Positions 34,110-42,764 of a stretch of 64,000 nucleotides of DNA are shown here, one piece after another. The stretch is taken from positions 682,001 to 746,000 of the forward strand of contig CAWJAF010000003.1 of assembly GCA_963840785.1 (NCBI GenBank), in the 5' to 3' direction. The notes beneath the pieces are model-generated. The model was not told the DNA's origin, did no database searches, and saw only the letters and a list, made by a program, of their open reading frames with translations. Both the position numbers and the translations under genes were made by a program. This DNA comes from JALYOK01 sp963840785. Its GTDB lineage: Bacteria; Pseudomonadota; Gammaproteobacteria; Burkholderiales; JALYOK01. The number at the start of each line of letters is the position of its first letter. Position 1 is the first letter of the stretch.

Positions 34110-35195
34110 GTGATTTCTCTGCTCGATGCGGGTTTCCGAATTGGCGCGATCGCTTTGCTGGGGCTGATTGCGTTGCAGATTTTTCGGCAACGCGTCGCCG
34201 TCGCACCCGCGTTGATTGCCGTTGCGTTCACCATCACACTCGGCGCCTACCTCATTTGTTCGGCACCGATTTGGATCGATCTGCCACGAGGGCTGCAAGC
34301 ATTTCTTCTCTTCGGCTGTCTTGCGAATCCACTGTTATTCTGGCTGCTCGCCCGATCGATTTTTGAGGATGGTTTTCGCCTCGACTGGCCATACGCGCTG
34401 TTGTTAGTCGCCATCGAAGTTGTCGGGTTTTGGTATGCATTCGGTTTGCATACACCTGAATTTAGCGCAACACCACGATCGCTGATTGCCACGATTGTCG
34501 GTGGACTGCTACAAGCGAGCGGCATCGCGTTTGTTATTGCGGCGCTGGTCACAGCCTATCGCGGGCGCGCGCCCGATCTCGTCGAGAGTCGACGCGAATT
34601 CCGCATACGCTTCGTGACTATCGCCGGCGGATACATGGTCTTTGTGATCGTCGTTGAAGTGTTTTTGCGAGGTGTGGCGCCACATCCCGTTGCCTCAGTG
34701 TTTCACGCAGCGGTGATCCTTGCCATCGTCTTTTATTTCGCCAATTCCCTATTTGCGCTCAAGATCAATTTGTTGTTCGAGCCGGCCCAGCTTTCTTTAC
34801 CCGCAACGGCGCTCGACGTCGCAGAGCGAATGCTTCTCGAGAAACTCGATGCCACCGTCGCAAATCAGGCATTCCTGCAAGACGGCCTGACCATCGGCCA
34901 ACTGGCCAGCCAGCTTGGCGCGCAAGAGCATCGGTTGCGCCGACTGATCAACGCAAAAATGGGCTTTCGTAATTTCAACGATTTCCTAAATCATCACCGC
35001 ATTCGAGTTGCCTGCCGACAACTCGCCGATCCCGCCTTAGTGCGCATTCCGGTCTTAACCCTCGCCATGAAGCTAGGCTATGGCTCGATCGGCCCATTCA
35101 ATCGCGCATTCAAACAATCCACCGGGCTCACGCCAACCGAATTTCGACGTCAGAAGTTCGATCAATCCGCTAATACTTCCGCCGAACCCGAATAA
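34110..35195 (+). CDS. AraC-family regulator with N-terminal membrane domain
   Basis: A 361-residue protein. The first about 215 residues form six to seven hydrophobic segments, and the C-terminal 100 residues are an AraC-type double HTH (LTIGQLASQLGAQEHRLRRL and IPVLTLAMKLGYGSIGPFNR AFKQSTGLTPTEFR). Membrane-anchored AraC regulators sense an extracytoplasmic or membrane signal. It reads into the PQQ dehydrogenase gene 100 bp downstream, which is a plausible target. The start is GTG 34110. Confidence 0.82.
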   Translation: MISLLDAGFRIGAIALLGLIALQIFRQRVAVAPALIAVAFTITLGAYLICSAPIWIDLPRGLQAFLLFGCLANPLLFWLLARSIFEDGFRLDWPYALLLVAIEVVGFWYAFGLHTPEFSATPRSLIATIVGGLLQASGIAFVIAALVTAYRGRAPDLVESRREFRIRFVTIAGGYMVFVIVVEVFLRGVAPHPVASVFHAAVILAIVFYFANSLFALKINLLFEPAQLSLPATALDVAERMLLEKLDATVANQAFLQDGLTIGQLASQLGAQEHRLRRLINAKMGFRNFNDFLNHHRIRVACRQLADPALVRIPVLTLAMKLGYGSIGPFNRAFKQSTGLTPTEFRRQKFDQSANTSAEPE

Positions 35196-35296
35196 TTCAT
35201 GCCGATTTCGAAATCGGCGTGATTCTTTTACTTTCGGCAAGACGTTTACGACCTATTCCGTTTCAATAGCTGCTCGATTGGTGAACGGAGTATCAC

Positions 35297-37273
35297 ATGC
35301 GAGTTGTCTACAGTTTCGTCCGAACGGTCTATGCGCTGAGCGTGTTGGCCTTTTTCTCGTGCTTCGCGCTTGACGCACAGGCTACCGACGATTTCAAGCC
35401 CAGCGAATGGCCGGTATCCGCCGGCAATGCAGGCGCACAGCGCTACTCGCCGCTAACCGATATTAATCGTCGCAACGTGGCACAACTTAAAATCGCGTGG
35501 ACCTACCGCCACGGTGACTATCGCTCCGGTTGGCCGGACCCGTTCAAGGGAACCGCGTTTGAAGCATCGCCCATCGTTGTCGATAACCAGTTAGTTTTCT
35601 CAACGCCGTTTAATCGCGTAATCGCGCTTAATCCGGAGACTGGGCGCGAATTGTGGACATTCGATCCGAAGATCGATAAATCACGCCGCTTCGCCAATCT
35701 GATGGTGAATCGCGGCGTATCGTTCTGGCTGGACAGTCGCCACGAAGGTCGCTGCGCAAAACGCATTTTCTTGGCGACCTTAGACGCGCGCTTGATTGCG
35801 CTGGATTTCGCCACAGGCAAGCGTTGCGCTGACTTTGGAACGCGCGGCGAGATCAACTTGCTCGCGGGCATTGATCACTTGGTCGACGACTGGGAATTCA
35901 ATGTGACTTCACCACCGACTGTCATCGGCAATGTCGTAGTGGTGGGATCTTCGCTCGCTGACGAAGTGCGCCGCATTCAACCATCCGGTGCCGTGCGCGC
36001 GTTCGATGCGGTCAGTGGAAAACTGCTGTGGCGTTTCAACACGATTCCGACGTCCGGCGAGTTCGGCAATGATACTTGGGAACAAAACAGTTCGAGCATT
36101 CACGGCGGCGCAAATGTCTGGTCGACCATCACCGCCGATGAGCAGCGTGGGCTGGTCTTTCTACCCGTAAGCACCGCCGGGCCGGACTTCATCGGCGTCG
36201 ATCGGCCCGGCACAAATTTGTTCGTCGACTCCGTCGTGGCGCTGAACGCGCGAACCGGCGAACGTGTTTGGCATTTTCAAACGACGCATCACGATCTTTG
36301 GGATTACGATCTCGCCGCGCCGCCAATACTCGCGAGCGTAAAGCATTTCGGAAAAGTAGTCGACGCTGTAGTACAAGGCACGAAGACAGGTTTTGTTTTT
36401 GTGTTGAATCGCGATACCGGCGCGCCGCTTTTTCCCGTGGAGGAAAAGGTGATGCCCGCGAGTGACATTCCGGGCGAGGCCATTTCACCGACGCAGCCGG
36501 TGCCCACTAAGCCACCGGCCTTGGTGCCGCAGCAGTTAATGGAACAGGATTTGTGGGCTGCCGATCCAAAGCATCACACCGCATGCTTGAAGCGATTCCG
36601 CGAACTTCGTAACAAGGGGCTGTATACACCGCCGAGTCAAGATTGGACGATCCTGTACCCGGGCACCGCCGGTGGAATCAATTGGTCTGGCGGCGCAGTG
36701 GATCCGGCGAGCGGCGTCTATTTCGTACCGACGCGCAATGATGTGCACCTAGTTCGGCTTAACAAACTCCCCGATGAAAATTTCGCGAAGACCGACGGGA
36801 AGATTATAAGCAGCTTCTTTGCCGCCTTGCGCTGGGTAATTTCCCGCGAGGGCACGGGCTTGCGTTACGGCCAACTACGCGACGCGTTCACGGTGAACGA
36901 TTTGCCGTGTCACAAACCGCCGTGGGGCATGCTGCACGCGGTCGATTTAAACACTGGTGAAATTCGTTGGCAGGTGCCAATCGGTGAAGATAAACGTCTC
37001 AAGGTGCACGGCTTACCCAATTTTGGGCCGCCACTTGTCACGGCCGGCGGATTATTGTTTCATTCGGGAACCGTCGAACAGACTCTACGCGCGCACGATA
37101 CAACAACGGGCGCGGTGCTCGCGTCATTCGACATTCCCGCGGGCTTGCACGCCGGACCAATCAGCTATAGGTTACGATCAAGCGGAAAACAATATATAGT
37201 CATCGCGCCAGGTGGACACAAGCGACTGGGGTCGAAACTAGGCGACTATATAATCGCGTACGCGTTGCCGTAA
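35297..37273 (+). CDS. PQQ-dependent dehydrogenase
   Basis: A 658-residue exported quinoprotein with signal peptide (ALSVLAFFSCFALDAQA), beginning the propeller with EWPVSAGNAGAQRYSPLTDI. W-repeat motifs recur (GRELWTFDP, SGKLLWRFNT, TGERVWHFQTTHHDLWDYDL, GEIRWQVPIG). There is no C-terminal cytochrome c domain and no N-terminal multi-helix anchor, so it resembles soluble relatives of membrane glucose dehydrogenase. It oxidises an alcohol or sugar in the periplasm; the substrate is unknown. Start ATG 35297 has ACGGAG upstream. No PQQ synthesis genes are in the window. Confidence 0.86.
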   Translation: MRVVYSFVRTVYALSVLAFFSCFALDAQATDDFKPSEWPVSAGNAGAQRYSPLTDINRRNVAQLKIAWTYRHGDYRSGWPDPFKGTAFEASPIVVDNQLVFSTPFNRVIALNPETGRELWTFDPKIDKSRRFANLMVNRGVSFWLDSRHEGRCAKRIFLATLDARLIALDFATGKRCADFGTRGEINLLAGIDHLVDDWEFNVTSPPTVIGNVVVVGSSLADEVRRIQPSGAVRAFDAVSGKLLWRFNTIPTSGEFGNDTWEQNSSSIHGGANVWSTITADEQRGLVFLPVSTAGPDFIGVDRPGTNLFVDSVVALNARTGERVWHFQTTHHDLWDYDLAAPPILASVKHFGKVVDAVVQGTKTGFVFVLNRDTGAPLFPVEEKVMPASDIPGEAISPTQPVPTKPPALVPQQLMEQDLWAADPKHHTACLKRFRELRNKGLYTPPSQDWTILYPGTAGGINWSGGAVDPASGVYFVPTRNDVHLVRLNKLPDENFAKTDGKIISSFFAALRWVISREGTGLRYGQLRDAFTVNDLPCHKPPWGMLHAVDLNTGEIRWQVPIGEDKRLKVHGLPNFGPPLVTAGGLLFHSGTVEQTLRAHDTTTGAVLASFDIPAGLHAGPISYRLRSSGKQYIVIAPGGHKRLGSKLGDYIIAYALP

Positions 37274-37435
37274 ATCGTCCTTTACGTAGTGGGGTTTGAA
37301 ACTGCCGCATATCTTAAACCCGGCGATATCATCACGAAAGCGGCTCGCGGTATTCGACGAGTTGCCGTGGCGGCGTGGCGCTTGTTTAACGCGATGCATG
37401 CCGTTTGGAAAAATCTCTGTTCACATACGCTTGAT

Positions 37436-38083
37436 ATGACGATGATAAAAGACGAACTAGAGTCCTATACCGCCAACTTGATCGGACGCGTCGGGCCCGA
37501 TGCTGCGGCGGTCTTGTTTGACGGACAAATAGGCGAAGCGAGGATGGTCGTTGGCGCGGCTTTGCGCACAGGGCAGCGCGCGCCAATGTTCGAGCTACCC
37601 GATGCGCAAGGTCAGTTGGTAGCGTTACGCAACCTATTAGATCGCGGTCCGGCCATCGTCACGTTTTATCGCGGAGGTTGGTGTCCGTACTGCAACATCG
37701 CGCTACGCGCGCTACAATCGCACCTGCCGCAGATCAGGCAATGTGGAGCAACACTCGTTGCCGTCTCGCCGGAGCTCCCCGATCAATCGTTGAGCACGCA
37801 AGAAAAATTAGCCCTTGCATTCGACGTTCTCAGCGATCGTGACAACGAAGTAACTCGCCGCTTCGGCCTGGTGTATCGCGTGTCGGACACGGCGCGTGTT
37901 CAACTGTTAGCGTTGGGACGAGACCTCGTCGCGCACAACGGCACGCAAAGTTGGGAACTACCCATCACGGCGACTTACGTCATCGATCAAAACGGCGTTA
38001 TCGTCTTCGATCATCTCGATGCCGACTACCGTGATCGCCTCGAGCCTAGTTTGATTGTTGACGCCTTGGCGCGACAGCGCTAG
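37436..38083 (+). CDS. Peroxiredoxin-like (AhpC/TSA) family protein
   Basis: A 215-residue thioredoxin-fold protein. It has FELPDAQGQLVALRNLL, the redox site FYRGGWCPYCNIALRALQ (CxxC), SPELPDQSLSTQEKLALAFD, VLSDRDNEVTRRFGLVYRV and ELPITATYVIDQNGVIVFDH. This is the redoxin subgroup with a WCPYC motif. I chose ATG 37436 (MTMIKDELESYTANLI), matching the family's N-terminus; the frame upstream to 37289 looks non-coding. Probable cytoplasmic peroxide reductase. Confidence 0.82.
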   Translation: MTMIKDELESYTANLIGRVGPDAAAVLFDGQIGEARMVVGAALRTGQRAPMFELPDAQGQLVALRNLLDRGPAIVTFYRGGWCPYCNIALRALQSHLPQIRQCGATLVAVSPELPDQSLSTQEKLALAFDVLSDRDNEVTRRFGLVYRVSDTARVQLLALGRDLVAHNGTQSWELPITATYVIDQNGVIVFDHLDADYRDRLEPSLIVDALARQR

Positions 38084-38137
38084 GGCCTAAATTTGTGATA
38101 CGCTGCGATGGTACCAATTTTCGTTCGGAGGAAAAAA

Positions 38138-39664
38138 ATGGCAACCAAATTATCCAGCGCTGGTGCGCTGTCGCAAACAAGTCTTATCGGCATTGCCACA
38201 TGTTTTTTGTTTGGTTGCTCGCAACCGATGCAACGCACGAACGCCGTCCCCGCTGATCTCACGGAACTCTCCGCAACGGATGCGGCCTCGATGATCCGTG
38301 GCGGCACGTTGCGCAGTGAAGATTTGGTACGCGCGCTTATCGCGAAGGCAAAAGCGCGAAGCAACTTGAATGCCTTTATCACGCTCGACGAGCAAGGCGC
38401 GTTGAAGGCGGCGCAAGCGGCCGATGCGGCGGTGAAGGCCGGAACTGCGAAAGGCACGCTTCACGGCGTGCCCATCGTGATTAAAGACAACATTCACGTC
38501 GCTGGGTTGCCGAACACAGCGGGCGCGCCGCCGCTGAAGAAATTCATTCCGGCAGCGAATGCGCCGGTCGCGCAAAAGCTTCTCGATGCCGGCGCGATCG
38601 TGCTCGGCAAAACCAATATGCATGAACTCGCCTTCGGCATTACCAATAATAACGGCGGATTCGGCGCAGCGGGTAACGCCTACGATTCGACGCGTTTTCC
38701 CGGTGGTTCCAGCGGTGGGACCGGTAGCGCGATTGGCGCACGCATGGCACCCGCTGGATTGGGCAGCGATACCGGTGGTTCCGTGCGTGTTCCCTCCAGC
38801 CTAAATGGCTTGGCCGGCTTGCGCCCGACGCTGCTGCGCTACGCGCAAGAAGGCGTCACGCCTATTTCTCATACGCGCGACACCGTCGGGCCGATGGCGC
38901 GCACCGTCGCGGATTTGGTACTGCTTGATGGTGTGATCACCGGCACGGCAACCACAATCACGCCGCGTGCGCTCAAGGGCTTGCGCCTTGGCGTGCCGGG
39001 TAGTTATTACTGGGAGAATCTGGATCCGGAAACAAAACGTGTGTGTGATGCTGCGCTGGCGAAGTTGCAAGCGGCAGGTGTGGAGTTGGTGAAAGCCGAC
39101 ATCGCCAACATTGGCGACTTGGATGGGAAGGTGAGTTTTCCCGTCGCGCTATTTGAAGTCATGACGGATTTACCCGCGTACTTGAAAAAATACAACACGG
39201 GCGTCGACATGCAACAACTTCATGCCGGACTCGGCAGCCCTGACGTAAAAGGCTTAATTGGCGCAATGCTGGAAGGCAAGCCCCCGACTATTCCCGAAGC
39301 CGTTTACAAAGAAGCGCTCGCCGCTCGCCCGACATTGCAAAAAGCGTTTGCCGATTACTTCGCCACAAACAAAGTTGCGGGCATCATCTTTCCCACCACG
39401 CCCGCCCCAGCGCAAGTAATCGCGACATCCGGCGAAACGTTCGAACTCAACGGACAAAAAGTACCGACGTTTCCCACGTTCATCCGCAACGCCGATCCCG
39501 GCAGCAACGCCGGTATTCCCGGCATCACCGTGAACGCCGGCATGAGCGAAAGCGGCTTACCGATCGGTATCGCCGTCGACGGCCCCGCCAACAGCGATCG
39601 CGAATTACTCGCGATCGCCATGGCAATGGAGCAAGTGCTCGGACGCGCACCGGCACCGAAGTAA
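38138..39664 (+). CDS. Amidase (amidase-signature family), probable lipoprotein
   Basis: A 508-residue amidase with the Ser–Ser–Lys catalytic triad context visible: Lys in GVPIVIKDNIHVAGLPNTAG and the Ser-rich signature GGSSGGTGSAIGARMAPAGL followed by GSDTGGSVRVPSS. The N-terminus is a signal sequence ending in CFLFGCSQP, close to a lipobox, so it may be lipid-anchored in the envelope. The amide substrate is unknown. I chose ATG 38138, with TCGGAGGA 7 nt before, over ATG 38108. Confidence 0.88.
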   Translation: MATKLSSAGALSQTSLIGIATCFLFGCSQPMQRTNAVPADLTELSATDAASMIRGGTLRSEDLVRALIAKAKARSNLNAFITLDEQGALKAAQAADAAVKAGTAKGTLHGVPIVIKDNIHVAGLPNTAGAPPLKKFIPAANAPVAQKLLDAGAIVLGKTNMHELAFGITNNNGGFGAAGNAYDSTRFPGGSSGGTGSAIGARMAPAGLGSDTGGSVRVPSSLNGLAGLRPTLLRYAQEGVTPISHTRDTVGPMARTVADLVLLDGVITGTATTITPRALKGLRLGVPGSYYWENLDPETKRVCDAALAKLQAAGVELVKADIANIGDLDGKVSFPVALFEVMTDLPAYLKKYNTGVDMQQLHAGLGSPDVKGLIGAMLEGKPPTIPEAVYKEALAARPTLQKAFADYFATNKVAGIIFPTTPAPAQVIATSGETFELNGQKVPTFPTFIRNADPGSNAGIPGITVNAGMSESGLPIGIAVDGPANSDRELLAIAMAMEQVLGRAPAPK

Positions 39665-39674
39665 CGGCCGATAA

Positions 39675-39750
39675 ATGTAGCGAATTACAGGAATGTCGCG
39701 TGGTCGCGCACGGCTATCCCGGAATTCGCTTTGCTCCTTCCGGGCTACAT
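39675..39750. repeat. Inverted repeat, GTAGCCCGGAAGGAGC family
   Basis: TGTAGCGAATTACAGGAATG at the left pairs partly with CATTCC-like and CCGGGCTACA at the right; GGAATTCGCTTTGCTCCTTC lies inside. It is a type of genome repeat seen in many Pseudomonadota. It occupies the gap between the two convergent genes. Confidence 0.55.
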
Positions 39751-40641
39751 TATTTGAATAGCCTTGGGCGATCTCGGTGCCGCCGAATCGTGGCGGTTGT
39801 TTCGTCGAAATGGGATCGTGAGCATTCCTCTTAGCGAAACAACCTGCTCGGGTTCACAAAACTCCGCCACACCGACGATCATCGCCGTTTGCCCGAGTGC
39901 CGGGACTTCGCGAAAAGTCCCGAGTGACCGATCCCAAACGGAAAAGCAGAACCCATAGTTCGAATCGGTTTCGGCGCGTTCAATTGAATGGTGGATGCGA
40001 TGCATGTCCGGGGTGACGAGTAAGGTACGTAAAGCCTTGTCCAGCCGGTCAGGCAAGGCGATATTGGAATGATTGAACATGGCAGTAATGTTCAACAAAG
40101 TTTCAAAGATCAGTACCGCCACGACCGGCGGGCCCAAGGTGACGATGATCAAGAACTTAATCCCCATCGATAGCAAAATCTCCAGCGGATGGAATCGGAC
40201 GCCGGTGGTGACATCGAAATCGTTATCGGCATGATGCACTTGGTGCAGCCGCCAGAACAACGGCACGGCGTGAAACACTAAATGTTGTAGGTAAATTGCA
40301 AAGTCGAGTAACACAATCGATGCGGTAATAGCAATCCAAACCGGCAGCTCAAGCATTCGTAGTAAGCCCATATCACGAGCCTCGGCAAAAATAGCAAACC
40401 CGACCGCCGCTGCCGGGAATAGAATGCGCGCGACGGTAACGTCGATGAGAAGCAACGCCAAGTTATTTCTTCGACGCACAAGTCGCTGCGACACGGTGTT
40501 TCGGCGAGGGGCGACCTGTTCCCAAATGACCATCGCCGTCAGTGTAAGGGCGAACGCCGTCAAGCGAACAAACAGTTCGTGGGCGAGAATAAAATCCGTT
40601 AGCATGATCGAAAGTTTCATTCTAAATAATCGTTTAAACAA
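39745..40641 (-). CDS. Sterol desaturase / fatty acid hydroxylase family protein
   Basis: A 298-residue integral membrane di-iron oxygenase with about four TM segments and the histidine clusters HLVFHAVPLFWRLHQVHHAD (HxxxH, HxxHH) and HRIHHSIERAETDSNYG. It hydroxylates or desaturates a lipid; the substrate is unknown. It is divergent from the ArsR–rhodanese gene with a 44-bp intergenic space that contains the palindrome at 40644–40663, so it is probably controlled by that regulator too. Its ATG could be 40641 or the internal ATG at about 40620. Confidence 0.86.
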   Translation of the reverse strand: MFKRLFRMKLSIMLTDFILAHELFVRLTAFALTLTAMVIWEQVAPRRNTVSQRLVRRRNNLALLLIDVTVARILFPAAAVGFAIFAEARDMGLLRMLELPVWIAITASIVLLDFAIYLQHLVFHAVPLFWRLHQVHHADNDFDVTTGVRFHPLEILLSMGIKFLIIVTLGPPVVAVLIFETLLNITAMFNHSNIALPDRLDKALRTLLVTPDMHRIHHSIERAETDSNYGFCFSVWDRSLGTFREVPALGQTAMIVGVAEFCEPEQVVSLRGMLTIPFRRNNRHDSAAPRSPKAIQIM

Positions 40642-40643
40642 TC

Positions 40644-40663
40644 ATTCAATTGATCGATTGAAT
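40644..40663. promoter_or_regulatory. Near-perfect palindrome, likely ArsR-family operator
   Basis: ATTCAAT, a 6-nt centre TGATCG, and ATTGAAT form a 20-bp palindrome with one mismatched pair position. It lies between the divergent hydroxylase and ArsR–rhodanese genes and covers the −35 element of the latter, the usual place for an ArsR-family autoregulatory site. Confidence 0.65.
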
Positions 40664-40678
40664 ATTTGAAAGTATAAT
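40650..40678 (+). promoter_or_regulatory. Sigma-70-type promoter of the arsR–rhodanese gene
   Basis: TTGATC (40650–40655), a 17-bp spacer and a perfect TATAAT (40673–40678). The expected transcription start (about 40685) coincides with ATG 40686, implying a leaderless or almost leaderless mRNA unless ATG 40692 is used. Confidence 0.7.
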
Positions 40679-40685
40679 CCGTCGG

Positions 40686-41363
40686 ATGAACATGTCAAGA
40701 CAAACACCGAAAGCCTTATTGTTTGAACAGTTCGCGCGCATCGGCCAAGCACTAAGCAGCGGGCCGCGATTGGAACTATTGGAATTGCTAGCGCAGAGCG
40801 AATGCAGTGTGGATGCCCTGGCACAGTTGACGGGGCTGAGTGTCGCCAACACATCGCGGCACTTGCAACAGTTGCGCCAGTCGGGCCTCGTTGCGACGCG
40901 CAAGGAAGGTCAATTCGTTCATTACCGGCTCGCCGGCGACGAAGTGGTTCGCCTTCTGTGCGCGTTAGGGGCGGTAGGTGAATCCTACTCCGCCGAGGTC
41001 GAGCGATTGATCAAAACTTTCATGGCCGACAAGGACTCGCTCGAGCCTGTGCCCGCAGAAGAAGTGCTGGCGCGCGCCCGCAAAGGGCTAGTCACAGTAT
41101 TGGATGTGCGGCCGGCACAAGAATACGCGGCCGGACATGTCCCCGGGGCAATCAATATTCCACTACCGGAAATCAATAAGCGTCTACACGAGCTACCCGC
41201 CAATCGAGAAGTGGTCGCCTATTGCCGTGGCCCTTATTGCTTGATGGCGTTCGAAGCAGTGGCTTTGTTGCGTAAGAAGGGCCGCAAGGCTCGTCGACTA
41301 CAGGACGGCTTGCCGGAGTGGCGACTGCGCGGCCTCCCGGTAGAGCGCGATGCGCTCAACTAA
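40686..41363 (+). CDS. ArsR-family regulator fused to a rhodanese domain
   Basis: A 225-residue protein. Residues 10–100 are an ArsR-type winged helix (LELLELLAQSECSVDALAQL, LSVANTSRHLQQLRQSGLVA, RKEGQFVHYRL). Residues 120–222 are a rhodanese domain with the active-site Cys in VVAYCRGPYCLMAFEAVALL. Cys40 and Cys92 in the DNA-binding half could form a redox or persulfide switch as in BigR/SqrR, but this is inferred. It is followed after 9 bp by a cysteine desulfurase gene, so sulfane-sulfur sensing and trafficking is the best guess. A palindromic operator overlaps its −35. Confidence 0.88.
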   Translation: MNMSRQTPKALLFEQFARIGQALSSGPRLELLELLAQSECSVDALAQLTGLSVANTSRHLQQLRQSGLVATRKEGQFVHYRLAGDEVVRLLCALGAVGESYSAEVERLIKTFMADKDSLEPVPAEEVLARARKGLVTVLDVRPAQEYAAGHVPGAINIPLPEINKRLHELPANREVVAYCRGPYCLMAFEAVALLRKKGRKARRLQDGLPEWRLRGLPVERDALN

Positions 41364-41372
41364 AGCGACAGC

Positions 41373-42515
41373 ATGACGCCGCCGATTTATCTCGACTACA
41401 ACGCAACGACGCCGGTCGCGCCGGAAGTGGCGGAGGCGATGCAGCCGTTTTTGCGAGAGGCATTCGGCAATCCGTCTTCGTCTCATTGGTATGGCCGGCG
41501 TGCGCACGAGGCGGTCGAAGATGCTCGAAAAAATATCGCGACGCTTATCGGTGCGCAACCCGACGAAATCATCTTTACGGGCTGTGCGACAGAGGCGAAT
41601 AACCTCGCGTTCCGTGGCGTTGCTAACGCGCTACGAGAAAAACGGCGACACATCATCGTGTCTGCAGTCGAACATCCCGCCGTTCTGGAACCCGCATTGT
41701 GGCTTCGCGCGCAGGGCTGGGACGTTAGCGTAATTGCCGTCGACCGTTACGGCTTAGTCGATCCCGCCGATATAAAAGCAGCTCTGCGCGATGACACCGC
41801 GCTGGTATCCATCATGCATGCGAACAACGAAGTCGGCACGATTCAACCGATCGCCGAAATCGCGACACTTGCTCACGAGCGCGGCGCGTTGATGCACAGC
41901 GACGCAGCACAAACGCCCGGCAAAATCGCTGTCGACGTGAATGAACTTAACGTCGATTTGTTAAGCCTCGCGGGACATAAATTTTATGCAACCAAAGGCG
42001 TTGGTGCGCTGTACATTCGAAATGGCACCGCGATTAAATCGGATCCGCAAGGTGCAGGACAGGAACATGGCTTGCGCCCAGGAACGGAAAATGTGCCGGC
42101 CATCGTGGGATTCGGCGCGGCAGCGCAACTCGCGAGAATGCATTTGCAGCGAGACCAATCGCATTTGCAACACTTGCGCGATGAATTTAATCGCCTTTTG
42201 CAACAAGCAATCCCCGACCTCACGCTCAATGGCCACGAGTCGCTGCGGCTTCCAAATACGCTCAACGTTTCGTTTCCCCGCGTCAGTGGACGCGAATTGT
42301 TACGCTCAGTCGACGACGATGTTGCCGCATCCGTCGGTTCTGCTTGCCATTCGGAAAGCGATGCCGTGAGTGGCGTGTTGGCGGCGATGCATATCGGCGC
42401 GGCGCGCGCGATGGGCGCAGTGCGATTTTCCCTCGGACGTTATTCGACGCTGGAGGAAATTGCCCGCGCGGTTGAGGCTCTGGTTACGGCGTGGAAGGGG
42501 CTAGCAAAACATTAA
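41373..42515 (+). CDS. Cysteine desulfurase, NifS/IscS-like
   Basis: A 380-residue PLP enzyme that removes sulfur from cysteine and holds it as a persulfide. The N-terminus is IYLDYNATTPVAPEV, the PLP Lys lies in SLAGHKFYATKGVGALYI, the QEHGLRPGTENV motif is present, and the persulfide-carrying Cys is in ASVGSACHSE. It is shorter than IscS and not near isc genes. Its partner is the ArsR–rhodanese protein encoded 9 bp upstream in the same operon, which suggests a dedicated sulfur-transfer or sulfide-response role rather than housekeeping Fe–S assembly. Confidence 0.9.
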   Translation: MTPPIYLDYNATTPVAPEVAEAMQPFLREAFGNPSSSHWYGRRAHEAVEDARKNIATLIGAQPDEIIFTGCATEANNLAFRGVANALREKRRHIIVSAVEHPAVLEPALWLRAQGWDVSVIAVDRYGLVDPADIKAALRDDTALVSIMHANNEVGTIQPIAEIATLAHERGALMHSDAAQTPGKIAVDVNELNVDLLSLAGHKFYATKGVGALYIRNGTAIKSDPQGAGQEHGLRPGTENVPAIVGFGAAAQLARMHLQRDQSHLQHLRDEFNRLLQQAIPDLTLNGHESLRLPNTLNVSFPRVSGRELLRSVDDDVAASVGSACHSESDAVSGVLAAMHIGAARAMGAVRFSLGRYSTLEEIARAVEALVTAWKGLAKH

Positions 42516-42564
42516 GGGGGCTTCACTGCGAACCACTATCGGCGCGGCTCTTCAAGCATCTAGT

Positions 42565-42620
42565 GGTAGGGTGCAGTTATGCACCAAGGGGTTTAACTGG
42601 TGCATGAATGCGCCCTACCT
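42565..42620. repeat. Inverted repeat, GTAGGGTGCA family
   Basis: GGTAGGGTGCAG…GCACC at the left and GGTGCATGAATGCGCCCTAC at the right; a second copy of the element at 22273–22325. It lies between the cysteine desulfurase and HPD genes. Confidence 0.7.
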
Positions 42621-42686
42621 GTCGCTAGCATCAACGAGTTTTCCTGGCCAGCGCTAAGGATTCGGTTTTTCGGTAAAAAAACAAAT

Positions 42687-42764
42687 GTAGGTTGGGCTGA
42701 CGAAGGAAGCCCAACACGATGCCCGAAAAATGAACGTTGGGCTTCCTTCGTCAGCCCAACCTAC
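42687..42764. repeat. Long near-perfect inverted repeat, GTAGGTTGGGCTGACG family
   Basis: The arms (42687–42716 and 42736–42764) pair over 29 bp without mismatch around a 19–20 bp loop. It lies at the 3' end of the HPD gene, whose TAG stop (42763–42761) is contributed by the repeat's outer edge. It probably acts as a terminator-like stem for the minus-strand gene. Confidence 0.85.
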
